Shown in pieces: positions 12,065 to 23,195 of a stretch of DNA of 64,000 nt; position 1 is the first letter of the stretch; the number at the start of each line of letters is the position of its first letter. The position numbers were made by a program, and so were the translations under genes. Origin of the DNA: Cadophora sp. MPI-SDFR-AT-0126 (Eukaryota; Ascomycota; Leotiomycetes; Helotiales; Ploettnerulaceae); the NCBI GenBank assembly GCA_020747065.1, contig JAGMVK010000008.1:248001-312000 (forward strand), given 5' to 3'. Under the pieces are notes generated by a model, which did not search any database, was not told the DNA's origin, and was given only the letters and a program-made list of their open reading frames with translations.

Positions 12065-14771
12065 CTAGATCCCCTTCCAATAACGATCTCTCTCGACAAC
12101 GAACGTGTCCTTCAAGAAAGTTCCTTGACTACTATTGCCCACCCACACGTCATATGTTCCGGATACTTGATGCCACGAGTCTCGAGTTTCGTCCCAGTAG
12201 CTGCTTGCGTATTTACCAACAATCTCTACTTCAACCGTCGTAGACTCTTTTGCCTTCAACGCAACCTCTTCCACCCTTTCAGTTCTTTGATCGCTTGCAC
12301 AACAGGGAGATTTCGTGCGGACACGTATACTTGAACGACTTCGGCTCCGTCTATGTCACCTGTGTTGGTGACGGAAACAGATACCTTCAACTTTTCATCA
12401 TGAAAATCGACAATGCAAGAAGAGATTGAGAAGCTCGTGTAGGATAGACCGTGGCCGAATGGGAAGAGTACCGGCAAATCGAGCTTCTCGTAGTAGCGAT
12501 ATCCGACAAAGATGTCCTCGCCGTAAATGATGCGACCGCTTTCAGATTTGTAATTGAGATATGCTGGGTTATCTTGGATCCTCTTGGGGAATGTCAGGGG
12601 CAGCTTTCCAGACTATGCAGGTTAGCTCTAGCCAAGTCGCCAGCCACATACTCGAGTTACCGGATTGACCTTTCCAAACAGCACGTCGGCAATCCCGTTG
12701 CCAGTTTCGTTGCCTCCATACCACGCATGTACAAGCGCCCGGCATTTTGTGGCCCATGGCATGTTGACCGGTGTTCCGCTTTGTATGACAACGACTGTAT
12801 CAGGCTTCACAGCCAGAATCCTTCCTATAAGTACGTCTGTGAACGGTGGCAAATCCATGCTTGGGCGATCAAATCCTTCAGATTCCCAATCGGCCTATTT
12901 ATTTCAATCAGCACGGGTAAAGATGTCAAAGCGAATGTTGCTTACACTCAATCCAGCAAAAACGATGACTTGATCCGCAGACTCTGCAAGTGTGACCGCG
13001 CGCTCGATGGCTTCCTCTGTGTCAATCTTTGGACAGCCTCCGAGCCGTAAGCCTCCCTTCCGGAAAGCTGTCGTGCCGTGCAGGCTTAGGGTTGACGTCG
13101 GCGCACTACCAAAGTGGAGGAACAGCTTATACGTCTGGCCTGCCTTGAGAGAAATCGACCCACGTTCCTCCCGCGTGCCGGCTCCAAAGAAAGATTGTCC
13201 CGCAACCTGATTGGTGGCGTTGTCAACCACAATCGCCCCGTCGATAGAGAATGTACATGTCCCATGGGTCTGGAGTCCAAAGTCCCAGACGCCGTCTTCC
13301 GTTGGTGTCAGGTATCCTTCCACTTCCGCATAAAAGAAGACGCTCTTCAACTTTGGCTGCTCGTAATCGGTGAGGAAGAGAAAACTACTGCGCACAGTGA
13401 CTTCATCCACGGGCTCGCGGTTTTGGACACTAGGTGGATCGTTGTAGACGCGGAAGGTAAACCCCTGTTTTCCATCGGCTGTCTGAATCTGGCCATCGAG
13501 AAGTGGGAGGGATTTGTGGGAATAGCAACCTTGCGCAAACTGGACATCTGGATGATACTGCTTTACACCATCGAACGGAGATATGGCATAATAAGGAGAC
13601 AACGCTGCGCTACCGCCACCGCAATATGCGACCATCTTGCTGTTTGGTCCAATGACTGCAACCTTCTTGTTGGCGCGAAGGGGCAGAATATTGCTCTCGT
13701 TCTTCAAAAGAACAATCGACTCGGCAGCGGCCCTGCGGAGGAGCGCACCTGTCTCGGCCGTGTCCCTCGTCGACTCTTCCTGATTCTCCTTGATGCCGCT
13801 ATCCGCGAGTCGATTGACGAGGTTGAGAAGATTCCTCACACGAGCATCGATATGATACGCAGCCATTTTATTACTTGACACAGAGTGTAGCAGAGCTGCG
13901 TCTCGCCACCTTGGAGGTCCCGGCATTTCTAGATCCAAGCCGGCTTGAATCGATTCGACAATACTGTAGGTTCCATACCTGCGCTATGTCGTTAGCACGG
14001 ATGCTTAGTCAGTGGAGTATAGATTGCTTGCCAGTCACTAACAACCAGTCCTTCCCATCCCCATTCCTTGCGCAAGATGTCATCCATGAACTTCTTGCTT
14101 TCACTCACGTGGGTTCCGTTGATCTTGTTGTACGCCGTCATGAAAGCGCTGGGATTGCCCTCTCGGACAGCAAGCATGAATGGGAGCAGGTAGATCTCGC
14201 GCAGCGCTCTATCGCTAACCTTAACATCTATGGCCGTGCGCTTATCCTCTTGATCGTTGCATAGAAAATGTTTGATGGTGGTAGCGATGCCTTGTCCTTC
14301 AATGCTGTTGCAGTAGGCGCTTGCCAGCATGCCCGAGAGCACAGGATCCTCGGCAAAGCTCTCGAAACCGCGTCCCCCGATGGGAGACCTTTGCATATTC
14401 ACCGTTGGGCCGAGAATGACATGCACACCCTTTGCCTTGGCCTCATTGGCCAGCAATATGCCCAGCTCCTGGATGAGGCCTTCATTCCACGTCGCTCCCA
14501 GAGCCGTTCCACAGGGAAGACAAGCGGCTGGGGTCGAATTGAAGAAGTGGGTGCCACGGATGCCATTTGGGCCATCAGATAGTCGGAGGGATGGAATGCT
14601 GAGCCGCGGGATTGCTGTGGTATGCCAGAAGTCCTTACCTAGAATCATTCTTCTTCAGCAAAGAGTTTCCATGGCGCGTAGGGGAATTGACAAGAACGAA
14701 CCTGACAGCAGCGATACCTTCTCGTTGAGGCTCAATTCTTCCAGCACTCGGTCTACATCCAGTTTTGCCAT
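12065..14771 (-). CDS. GH3 beta-glucosidase with inserted PA14 domain (last exon frameshifted)
   Basis: Hydrolyses terminal beta-linked glucose (or xylose) from oligosaccharides and glycosides. No signal peptide is visible, so it is probably intracellular. Exons: 14771-14702, 14638-14032, 13978-12946, 12894-12661 and 12612-12065. The first four join in phase. The N-terminal GH3 barrel runs from M-A-K-L-D-V, with K-H-F and the nucleophile Asp in V-V-S-D-W at the exon 2/3 junction. That junction uses a GC-AG intron (13979-14031). The GH3 C-domain contains a PA14-like insert (about residues 380-560: G-V-W-D-F-G, F-S-I-D-G). A fibronectin-III-like tail ends at W-K-G-I. Near 12265, a one-base deletion breaks the tail after K-G-W-K-R; read literally the protein stops at 12256 and loses about 65 residues. 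Repaired length would be about 830 aa, normal for the family. A CGG-N5-CCG site lies 316 bp upstream. Confidence 0.9.
13979..14031 (-). other. GC-AG intron at the catalytic SDW of the GH3 gene
   Basis: The donor reads TG|GCAAGC and the acceptor GCGCAG|GT. Only this GC donor keeps the nucleophile motif V-S-D-W and joins in phase to [10 protein letters not shown] nearby GT (GTTAGT) would delete the catalytic Asp. Confidence 0.8.
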
Positions 14772-15580
14772 TGTGTATAAAGTTGGTTGAGACTGTGAAT
14801 ATGCGTGAGAACTTCGGACAGTTGCTGCTGTTTGTTCGAGGAAGTCCGGTTTCATGTCATGTTTATTTATCTATTTACAACAGTTTCTTCCCGTCTCTAC
14901 ATTCCATCTTCCCACCGGGGTTGTGTCGGGATCGGGGTACCTTGCCACAGAAGGTCCTGGTGGGCGTCGTCGTGGTCCCCGCATCTCCAACCCCTGTCTG
15001 TTAAGGCATCGGCTGCTTCCCCGGGCGAGCTCTCGTTGCCTTTCTCTGCCAAGGACATGATTGAAATTGCGCATACGGTACAGTATCGGCAGCCCCGACT
15101 TTGGCAGGGCTCAGATCTATCTCCGTAGTGGTCGTTACACTGTCCCAAGTACTGTTCTCCGATTCCGATAATCGTTGCCTGGACTAGGAGGCGTTGAAAT
15201 GTCAAGTTATCGAACCCCGTCTGCCCCGTGTACGGTACAATCACAGAATGAGGGATCTGTCATGCCCACGGAAAGGCTATCGGGGAGGCTCTGCGATGGG
15301 CCATCACATAGCGCGAGCGATGTGGAGTTCCGTGGCCAGACAACCTTAATGAACGCGGTCATGCCGTCTTCACTGAAGGTGTGCGAGGGAAGGGCTTGAA
15401 GGCAGACAGACAGACTTGCTCGGGTCGGAGCATGGGGTGACTTGCAAACGGAAAAGACTTTTGGAACACTTCGTCGGATGTGGACCATCTCGTCAAATTT
15501 ATTTTCAGCAGAGCAGTGTATAAACTAGAGAGGAAACAAATTTGTAATGCATTGTAACTATCGACCGATATCAAGCAGAA
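14772..15580. other. Beta-glucosidase promoter region, no gene
   Basis: About 810 bp between the GH3 start and the end of the upstream oxidoreductase gene. The overlapping short open frames show no domains. It contains the CGG-N5-CCG site at 15087-15097. Confidence 0.5.
15087..15097. promoter_or_regulatory. CGG-N5-CCG site, GH3 promoter
   Basis: CGGCAGCCCCG: inverted CGG triplets spaced by 5 bp, the form bound by many Zn2Cys6 homodimers. It lies 316 bp upstream of the beta-glucosidase ATG and is one of five such sites in this block. Confidence 0.5.
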
Positions 15581-16813
15581 TCATCCCGGGATGGCGGTCT
15601 GACATGCTTGAAGAATCATCTTGAAGATCCCAAGATCCTCTTTCGAGTCTCGAGCGCTGGTCTTGATGGGTAGACCTTGTGTGACCACCTTGTAGAACTC
15701 CTTGAGCTCCAGGGTATACTCGTCTTCGTACGTCTGCCGGAGATGAGTTTCTTTCGCAGCACCATCAATGTTCTCTACCACGTGTAAAGTCGTCGGTGTC
15801 CCTTTGATATAAGCCGAATCATACTGTACCTTTACGCTCTTATCGGCACTGTAGACCTCAATGTTGGCGTCGAAATTAGGCACCCCAATCAAGCCCGACT
15901 CGTAGCTCACAGTAAACCCTGCATACTGAAACAAAACGCTACAAATCATGAGCCCAAATTCAAACAGTAGATGGTGGAATCGGTGATGTGCTTACTTCCA
16001 GAACGGAAACTCAAAAGCTACCCCGAGCACCGAATTCGGCGTCCCGATGGCTTCCCTCATGGCAGAGATATCATGGCACCCCAGACCTCCAAGCAGAGAC
16101 CACAACCTCACGGCTTTCTCTGTCTTTTCTACACTGCACTCTCCAACCAGAGCTCTGGACAGAATCTCTTCCCGTTTTTCATCTTGCAGCGTTCTCTCTG
16201 TGGCCGTGAATGTCTTTGGAAACGTGCCACTCTGCGATATAAATGTTTGATTTGGTCCAATGATAGCTACACCAGTACAACCAGCCAATCAGTCAGCATA
16301 GGAGGGGGTGAAGCCGACGGAAAGAGGACATAGGTACCTACCTCGAACACGGGCATAGAGAATCTTATCCATGTTTCTAATCTCCTCTACGGCAGTCACA
16401 AAGGCAGGTGCATAACGGCGAATGTATCCCACAAAAATCTTCCCCTGGGATCTATTCTCCGCGTCGATGATAGCGTCTACGTCCCTCTGACACATTGCCA
16501 ACGGCTTCTCCACCAGGGCGAACTTGTCATACTTCAGCGAGAGGAGAGCATGCGTCACGTGGTCCTCGTAATTGCTCATGACGAGAACGGCATCAACGTG
16601 CGGCGACGCGCAAAGCTCTTCCGCATCGTGTGTGATGTGCGGGGGAACGCCTCCTTGAACGCGGCTGCGGTAGTGCTCGAGAGCGTCGATGTTGGGGTCA
16701 CAGAGATACGTGATTTGGAAGTAGTCGGACATGAAACCCAGGGTGGAAATGAAGACGATCTGGGTGATCTCCACGCAACCGATAATTCCTATCCTCAAAA
16801 CTGGCAAAGACAT
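15581..16813 (-). CDS. Gfo/Idh/MocA-family oxidoreductase (first of two)
   Basis: NAD(P)-dependent dehydrogenase fold of the glucose-fructose oxidoreductase/inositol dehydrogenase/MocA family; the substrate is probably a sugar, polyol or derivative. Exons 16813-16342, 16266-15996 and 15938-15581 join in phase to 366 aa. An N-terminal Rossmann domain starts at I-G-I-I-G-C. The family Glu-Lys-Pro motif is present (A-L-V-E-K-P-L-A), followed by the C-terminal alpha/beta substrate domain (about residue 130 on). Oddity: the dinucleotide loop reads G-C-V-E-I where G-C-G-E-I is expected, so the third glycine is replaced by Val, which may weaken cofactor binding. The start was chosen because M-S-L-P-V-L-R-I-G puts the Rossmann strand at the very N-terminus, as is normal. 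The gene lies on the same strand as the beta-glucosidase, and a CGG-N5-CCG site sits 165 bp upstream. Confidence 0.88.
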
Positions 16814-17652
16814 GTTTGATTTGAAAAAGAAAGAAAAAAAAAAGGTGAACAAGCTGTGGTTTGCCCCATTAAAGGATCCAAGTAGGGACCAATGTACTGA
16901 AGTCGATTCGACGGTCCTTAATTCGGCCCTGGCACAACGGCTTTTGTATTGGTAGTCATTTTGGCAACGTGGGGCATCGGCCCATCCGTCCAAAGTCCGT
17001 TCGAGCGGTTGTGCAGGCCTAAAATTACCGAAGTCGAGACCAGATCAGCTTTCCAGCTAGTGCCAGCCTTTGCCCCGATTTGTCATTTAAATACCTTGTC
17101 ATCTAATGGCCTGCTTTCAACGCATACGAGTCGTCTTTTGCCTCACCGAGCGAGAGAATCAAGGCTTACAGACTGTCCCAGTTTGACCCTGGCTACAGTA
17201 CTTCCTGCCTTTCTGCCATTGCTCGCCAAAATCCCAAACACGGGTTTTAAACTCCAAACTGGTTGCATTGCTGGATCAGTAAACTACCTGTCCATGTCTA
17301 AGAAAGGCAGGTAGGATGGAAGGTTAACCATCTATGGACAGAGTGCTCTACAAGCGCGGTATAGGCCAGATAGTTTCTTTTGGTCCATCTGAACGCATAA
17401 AGATCATCTTTTGATTGATATTTTATGTTGAAATCAGACAGAATAGAGTGAGCAAACCTAAGCAAATCATGACGAATGTAGCAGATCTCAAGAACATGGC
17501 GGGAGCAAGGTGCCCAATACACATCACACTTGTCATGCTGAGCCGTTGCTGAGGAGCAGAGGAAACAGCACATCCCTCGCACCCTAACTGAAACCTCGCA
17601 GCATGCAATCACCCTCGTATTTCATATCGTCCATTTCCAACTGTCTGGACAT
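16814..17652. other. Promoter region of the first MocA-type gene, no gene
   Basis: About 840 bp with no supported coding frame. Holds the CGG-N5-CCG site at 16978-16988 and a short A-rich run just upstream of the ATG. Confidence 0.5.
16978..16988. promoter_or_regulatory. CGG-N5-CCG site, first MocA-type gene promoter
   Basis: CGGCCCATCCG, 165 bp upstream of the ATG at 16813. Confidence 0.5.
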
Positions 17653-19492
17653 CTACACCCTACTCTTTCCATCAGGTGCATACTCCTCCTCCGTCACCTC
17701 TGGGCCCTTTTGCCCAGCGACTGTAGCGCTCAGGGGAACGCTTGAACCTTCGAAGATGTCGATGATCTCTTCAAGGGTGCGCCCCTTGGTCTCCGGGAGC
17801 CAAAAGTAAATTCCCACAACAATGAAGAACAGTATTACAACAAAGAGGATGTAGTATTTCCAGGCGAGTTCTCTCATTGCGATAGGGTTGATGAATTGAG
17901 AGCTGATGAGACCAGCGTATGTTCCACAGTAGAAGGTCGTAATCCCGCGGCCACGCAGCGTATACGGAAAGATTTCAGCCGTGTACGAAATAGGGAGTGG
18001 AGTCCATGCGATGTCGTAAAAGAAGTAGTAGATAAAGATGAAAGCCAAGACGGCATTAGCGAGAGTCGCGTCGTGTGACACAGCAAACTGGGAATTCAAG
18101 GCGATCCAGGCAACGTAAGAAAGCATCATCCCGGTCGTAGCTACGAGGAACAGACCACGGCGACCGACTCTATCAACGAGGAGAGCACCTCCAAAGACAG
18201 CCACGATCCAGTTAAAGATCTGCAGCATTCCATTGATCAGGGTCTGTTTTGAAACCTCGGTGATTCCAATGGTGTTGAGGACGAGCGTAAGATAGTACGA
18301 AATCACGCTGCCACCGTTCCACTGGCTGAAGAAGGAAAGGCAAAATGCGATCGCCGTCCTCTTGCGGTTCACTGGTGTACGGATGAGATCGAGGTATGAG
18401 TTCCCGCCTTCCTCCAATGTACTACGGCGCAGGGCTTCAGTAATCTCGCGAAACTCGAATTCCACCAGTGGAGAAGTTTCGTCGCCATCTGCGTGGTAAT
18501 CTGTAAGGATCTTCCGACCCTCCTCTTCTCTTCCCTTTGCAATGAGCCATCTGGCATGTGTCAGCAGGCGAAGTCACATGAAGAATGTACGATCATACCT
18601 TGGAGATTCAGGAAGGAAGAAGAACCCGATGGTTTGCAACGTGGGCAACGCTTGCTGGAGAAGTGAGGGAATGCGCCATGCCCAGTCTGACTGGATCCTG
18701 AAAGTTCCATAAGTTGACCAGGCGGCGAGCACAGCGCCCATATGCTAAGTTTGCCGTTAGTGGTGTGTACATAGACGAAGCATTTCTCAGGAAACCATAT
18801 CACTCACAAAGCAAGTATTGTACAACGATGTCAGCTTCGCTCGGTGCGTTGGATATGCCAGTTCCGTGACGAGAATTGGTGATGGCTGGGCGATGAAGGA
18901 GGTAGAGAAGCCGAGTACGAATCTGGACACGATGAACATAGCCTTGTTGTACGACGCGGCTTGCAGAGCTGCTCCGATTGGGAGCAAAATGAAGCCAACC
19001 AACATTGGTCTCTTTCGACCATAGCGGTCGCCGAGCCATGTTGCAGGAAAAAGACCCATGACCTTTGCCATGGGATAGATCGCGTTCATGAAGCCAAGGA
19101 GGGCGCCCTCAGGTTTTCCGAAAGTATTCCTCCACTGCGGCAATGACTGCAGTCCATTCATCATTGCACCTAGAGGCCGCAGATCAGTGTCTAGTCCTTT
19201 GAGGTGATGGGAGGATGGGGAAGAGGAATAGGTCTAGCTCACCATCAAAGCCAATGGCTGCCGAAGAGAGCAGAGGCACCAAAAGGATGAAATTCAGCCT
19301 GCGAAGGTGCTTGGTGCGGATCCATGACTTCTCATTGACGGGCAGTGCCTGTGGTTACATTCATCAGCCAGTGACTAGGGGAGCAGGAAGGGGAAGATAA
19401 GTGTAGGAGAAACTTACAGCGATCAATTCTGGGCCATACCGATCCTTGTCACTGCTCTGGATGAAGTCTTGGACTTTGGCTTTGAGACCCAT
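17653..19492 (-). CDS. MFS sugar transporter (sugar porter family)
   Basis: Twelve-TM plasma-membrane sugar importer. Five exons (19492-19418, 19348-19243, 19169-18808, 18744-18599, 18550-17653) join in phase to 528 aa. Sugar-porter signatures are all present: L-G-D-R-Y-G-R-K-R between TM2 and TM3, P-E-S-P-R-W-L-I-A-K-G-R after TM6 (split by an intron after the P-R codon start), D-R-V-G-R-R-G between TM8 and TM9, and P-E-T-K-G-R-T-L-E-E-I after TM12. The overall look is that of fungal lactose/disaccharide-permease-like porters, but the substrate is not certain. It is transcribed divergently from a Zn2Cys6 regulator across 565 bp, and the shared promoter holds a CGG-N5-CCG site. Confidence 0.92.
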
Positions 19493-20057
19493 GTTGAAGA
19501 GCGACTTTAGAGGGGACGAGATGTGTTTGAGGTCTTGACTTTGAGGTCTGGTCTCGACGGGGGGTCTTGACTTGAGGTAGAGAGAAGGGTGATGATGAAC
19601 GAGGCGACTGATTGATGATTCTTTTCCCCAGGGTGTGCTGAGCTTCTTCATGTATATAGACCATGGAAGTGGTGAGAGCTTCCCCAGCCCAGTAAGTACC
19701 AACTGCACGGCCCAACATTCCAGTGTGGCTTGGTTATCCCCAGAATTCGTGGAGGTGTGGGGTACTGAAGGTTAGGAAAGTGATACTCTGGGTATTGGTG
19801 GCGTCGGGGATCTGGAGCCTGAGTCAGGTCACACCATGGACATGGGGTGTAGCCTGCGGGGTCGGCCATCGGGGCAGGAAGTATAAGTAGCATCGGCACA
19901 GCCGCTGGGGAGGAGCGAAGTGGACTGACAGCAGTTGTTCCACCCGCCAGAGAAAATCTACTCGCAAGCATCGCGGCCTTTCCGCGTCTCAGTAATGTTG
20001 TGTTGTGTTTGTCGATGAGCTACAAGTAAGGTTGACCCGAGACGAGGCCAGGCCATT
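19493..20057. promoter_or_regulatory. Divergent promoter: sugar transporter / Zn2Cys6 regulator
   Basis: 565 bp between opposite start codons. Contains a 15-bp perfect inverted repeat CGCGG-CCTTT-CCGCG (19972-19986) 72 bp before the regulator ATG. This arrangement suggests co-regulation and autoregulation. Confidence 0.6.
19972..19986. promoter_or_regulatory. CGG-N5-CCG site, regulator/transporter promoter
   Basis: CGCGGCCTTTCCGCG is a perfect 5-bp-arm inverted repeat with CGG-N5-CCG at its core (19974-19984). It is the most symmetric of the five sites. Confidence 0.6.
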
Positions 20058-22310
20058 ATGTATCACTCTCAGTCCTCACCCGACACCGACAGCGCCGGAA
20101 CTTTCCCCGATCCTGCTCCGCGGGGGGCCCTTCCCTCTCCCCATGCTGGTCGAAGCGCCCGAGCAGCAGATGGAGCGAGGAAGAGAGCTCGTCGTGACAG
20201 CGAAGAACGACTCCCTCCCAAGTCAAATGCGCCTCGGGCGAGAGTGCGTGCGCCTGTCGCCTGCACTGCGTGCCGCGGACGGAAGACCAAGTGCGATGGC
20301 CTTCGGCCAACATGTGGCTATTGCGAGAAGACCAACGCCAAATGTACCTACGATACTTACGATAATGCTGCCTCACACCCCGCTTCGTACGTGTGCATCT
20401 CTGAAAGGACACCCGTCTTCCCCACACTTTCCGGGCTAATCATCAGTTCTCAGGTGTCAGGCCGTGAGCCAGCAGGTATTGCAGGCGGTGCAGTATCTCA
20501 CCAAAGTCATTGAGCAGCAACAGCAGAGACCAGATCATTCTCGTCAACGCCATAACGGGCACACCTGGTTGCCCTCGACGGAACCCTCTGGCGACGTCAC
20601 CGGTCTTTTGGATCCAAGTCCCCGATCCGCTGCTGTGGTTGAGGACCAACCTGCGGACCCCTTCATTTCAACATTCCACACATCCAATGGTGTGGGTTTG
20701 GATTCCATCTTGAAATGGAGCATTTTCCCCGAAGAGACCCAGACGCTCCCTGTCGATGATGGCAAGCCTGTTCCCATGCACGATGCACTCCCCTCGGTCG
20801 CCTTGCCGCACCTGAGAGCGCTCGAGGGGAACTACATTCTTGTTGTTCACTCCAAGAATCCGATGTTGGATCTCGTGAGTTTACGCAAACACATCTCACT
20901 TGTCGCAGAGAATGGATTCGACTGGAGTATTCGGGCGGGTTTGGTCTCGGCTGTCTGCGCCATTGGCGCTCTGTGCCAAACTCATGATTCCACCTCTCCA
21001 ACCTTCGAGGAGGAACTCCGCAATGATGTCGACATTGCATATCAATTCTGGAGCGTGGCATCAAAGAGACTCGGTATGGCCATGAGCCACAATACTATCG
21101 AATCCGCACAGTTCTTTTGCTTAGCAGGGTAAGAACTTTCATCGCAGTCCCGTCAGACGCCTGGGTGGAAGTGATGTATTGGGCTTCGAATGGAGCTAAC
21201 ACAAGGGTCTCTAGGATCTGGTTCATGTGCAACCTACAGCCGCTGGAAGCTTGGAAACACTTTACCATGGCAGGAAACGTATGGTACTCAGTAAAGATTT
21301 CCCAGTACTGGTACCCGCTCTCGTTCGCAGCCTATACTCGCTTACACACAACAGAGCCTCGACTAGCAATTTTGATATTCAGCCTCAACGACAGATGTTA
21401 CAAACACTGGAACAGAGCACTTTCTACACAGTGTACAAGTCAGAATTGTGTGTTTCACTCGCCTTGGTTTGATCTTGAGGAAGGACTGCAGCAGCTAATG
21501 AAGTAATGCAGGGAAGTTCGTTACGAGTTGGCCATTCATGGTTCGGTCTTGGAGCACATAGAAGATCATATCGTGTTCCCTGCACCACCTCATTCGAACG
21601 ACGCCGACAACGGAGGTGACATTCCTCACGAGGACACTGTGAGCTGGTATTTTTATCTGTCCGATATCGCGGCACGGCATCTGATTAATCGTATCATCGA
21701 AAGCCGGACTCGATCAATTCTCCGCTGCGATAAAAGCGGAATTGAAAGCTTACTACAAGATTATAAGATATTCATGAGCCAATTGCAGGAATGGTACGAG
21801 TCCCTCCCGCTCGCAGTATCATTTGAACTGCCTAGGACAACCATCGCCTTTGATCCCGACATGTCTAAACGCATCCTGCGGGCTCGTTATATGTTTATTC
21901 ATGAACTTCTTTGCCGGCCGTTTGTGCAAATCTGTGTGAGCCGCAGGCTCGACTTACCGGAAGCGCTTCTGGATGAGGTTGTCTCAAAGGCATCTTTGGG
22001 GCTTCGGTATTGTGCATTGAGTTTACAGGGATTACCAACGCATGTGAGGTTCGATCACGGACTATGGGTTTCTCTTCGGAACTCTGTGGCTTGTGCAATG
22101 ATCCTCATAGGCGCCGCTCGTGGGAGCAGAATGCCCTCGTTGAATGCTGCCGACCGGTTGCAATTGCCAGAGGACTGGAGAGAAATCATAATGGATGGTA
22201 TGAATAAGTTTGCCATGTTTGCCACCGAATCAAAAGGGGGCATTGTCAATGCTATCGAGTTGGTGTATGAAGCACTCGCCGATTTTCCAACATTCACATC
22301 AGAAGAATGA
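20058..22310 (+). CDS. Zn2Cys6 transcription factor, candidate cluster regulator
   Basis: Nuclear DNA-binding regulator. The Zn2Cys6 cluster is at about residues 68-95 (C-T-A-C-R-G-R-K-T-K-C ... C-G-Y-C ... C, spacing 2-6-6-2-6), preceded by a basic R-K-R-A-R-R stretch that may be a nuclear localisation signal. A fungal-specific transcription factor domain follows (E-A-W-K-H-F, L-E-Q-S-T-F-Y-T-V-Y-K-S-E). Exons: 20058-20386, 20454-21128, 21215-21283, 21331-21447 and 21512-22310, in phase, 662 aa. The intron at 21284-21330 (47 nt) is the least certain; it is needed to move from the A-W-K-H-F frame to the L-E-Q-S frame. A poly-Gln run follows the first intron. It is head-to-head with the sugar transporter. 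The CGG-N5-CCG site in its own promoter suggests autoregulation and makes it the best candidate regulator for the block. Confidence 0.9.
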
Positions 22311-23195
22311 AAGCGGGCCGGGAATTCGATATTGTTACTCACATTACGGGTACAATACTTGGATGGAGCGTCTCGAGAAATTTTGCCATGATTATGTTCA
22401 TTCAGTCATACGGACGAGCCGTAGGGGTTGGCTCAGCAAGTTGGATGCCAAATTGTACCACCTGATCTAGCAAGATATATAGGAGCAATCTCAAGCAGGA
22501 CGATTAAAGCAGCTGTTTGGATATCGAGACTTTGAGTTATCAAGTCCATGAAAGGATGAGAGACAGACTTGAGGCATGACAATTTTGCAAGAATTGGTTG
22601 ATCTAACAAGGGGCAATCCTGGTCATGAGATGCTTGCTATTATATGGTGGATCTACATCTGCAGCTACCATAGATGCGAGGGCTGGGGAGTCGGTATCTA
22701 GTGTATTCTGACAAGCCTAGTTGAAAGAAGATAGTGCCGTGTTTCGAGCCGCTGATCTAGTCTCCGGTCTCGATATTGCAGATCTCACCATGCAACTCAA
22801 AACCTAGGAGACGACTTACTAAGTGGCGCGACCGGCCGAGTTGAAACAAGGCTGGTAGCCGATCGAGGTTGCCGAAGATAACACCCCATCCGTGGTGGTC
22901 CGCCGCGGTGTCGATGTCTCCACTACCCTTCCATTAGTTTCCCTATAAGCTATTGTATTGCGACTCGCTCGTTCTATATTGACCCTCCCTTTATAGTGGT
23001 GATATCCAAAAAGTCAGAATGAGGGAAGCTAAGAAGGGTAGACATATACTGGCATGAGTTGCGTGGTTATTTGCTGATGTGAACCAGTATAGATCTTATC
23101 AACTGCCGCCGTCCGGCATCTACACCTTCCCACAAATGCTTTGGCGCTCTTAAAACAACAAAGACAATATACCATGCTTGATAATCTCGTGTACA
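22311..23195. other. Convergent intergenic region, nothing recognised
   Basis: About 885 bp between the convergent regulator and second MocA-type genes. No supported frame, repeat or RNA gene seen. Confidence 0.5.

Noticed and set aside
13114..13878. 254-codon plus frame
   Set aside because: Antisense shadow of the GH3 exon 3, which carries clear family motifs on minus.
14870..15490. Several overlapping 60-115 codon frames upstream of the beta-glucosidase
   Set aside because: They overlap each other on both strands without any motif and fall in the promoter region.
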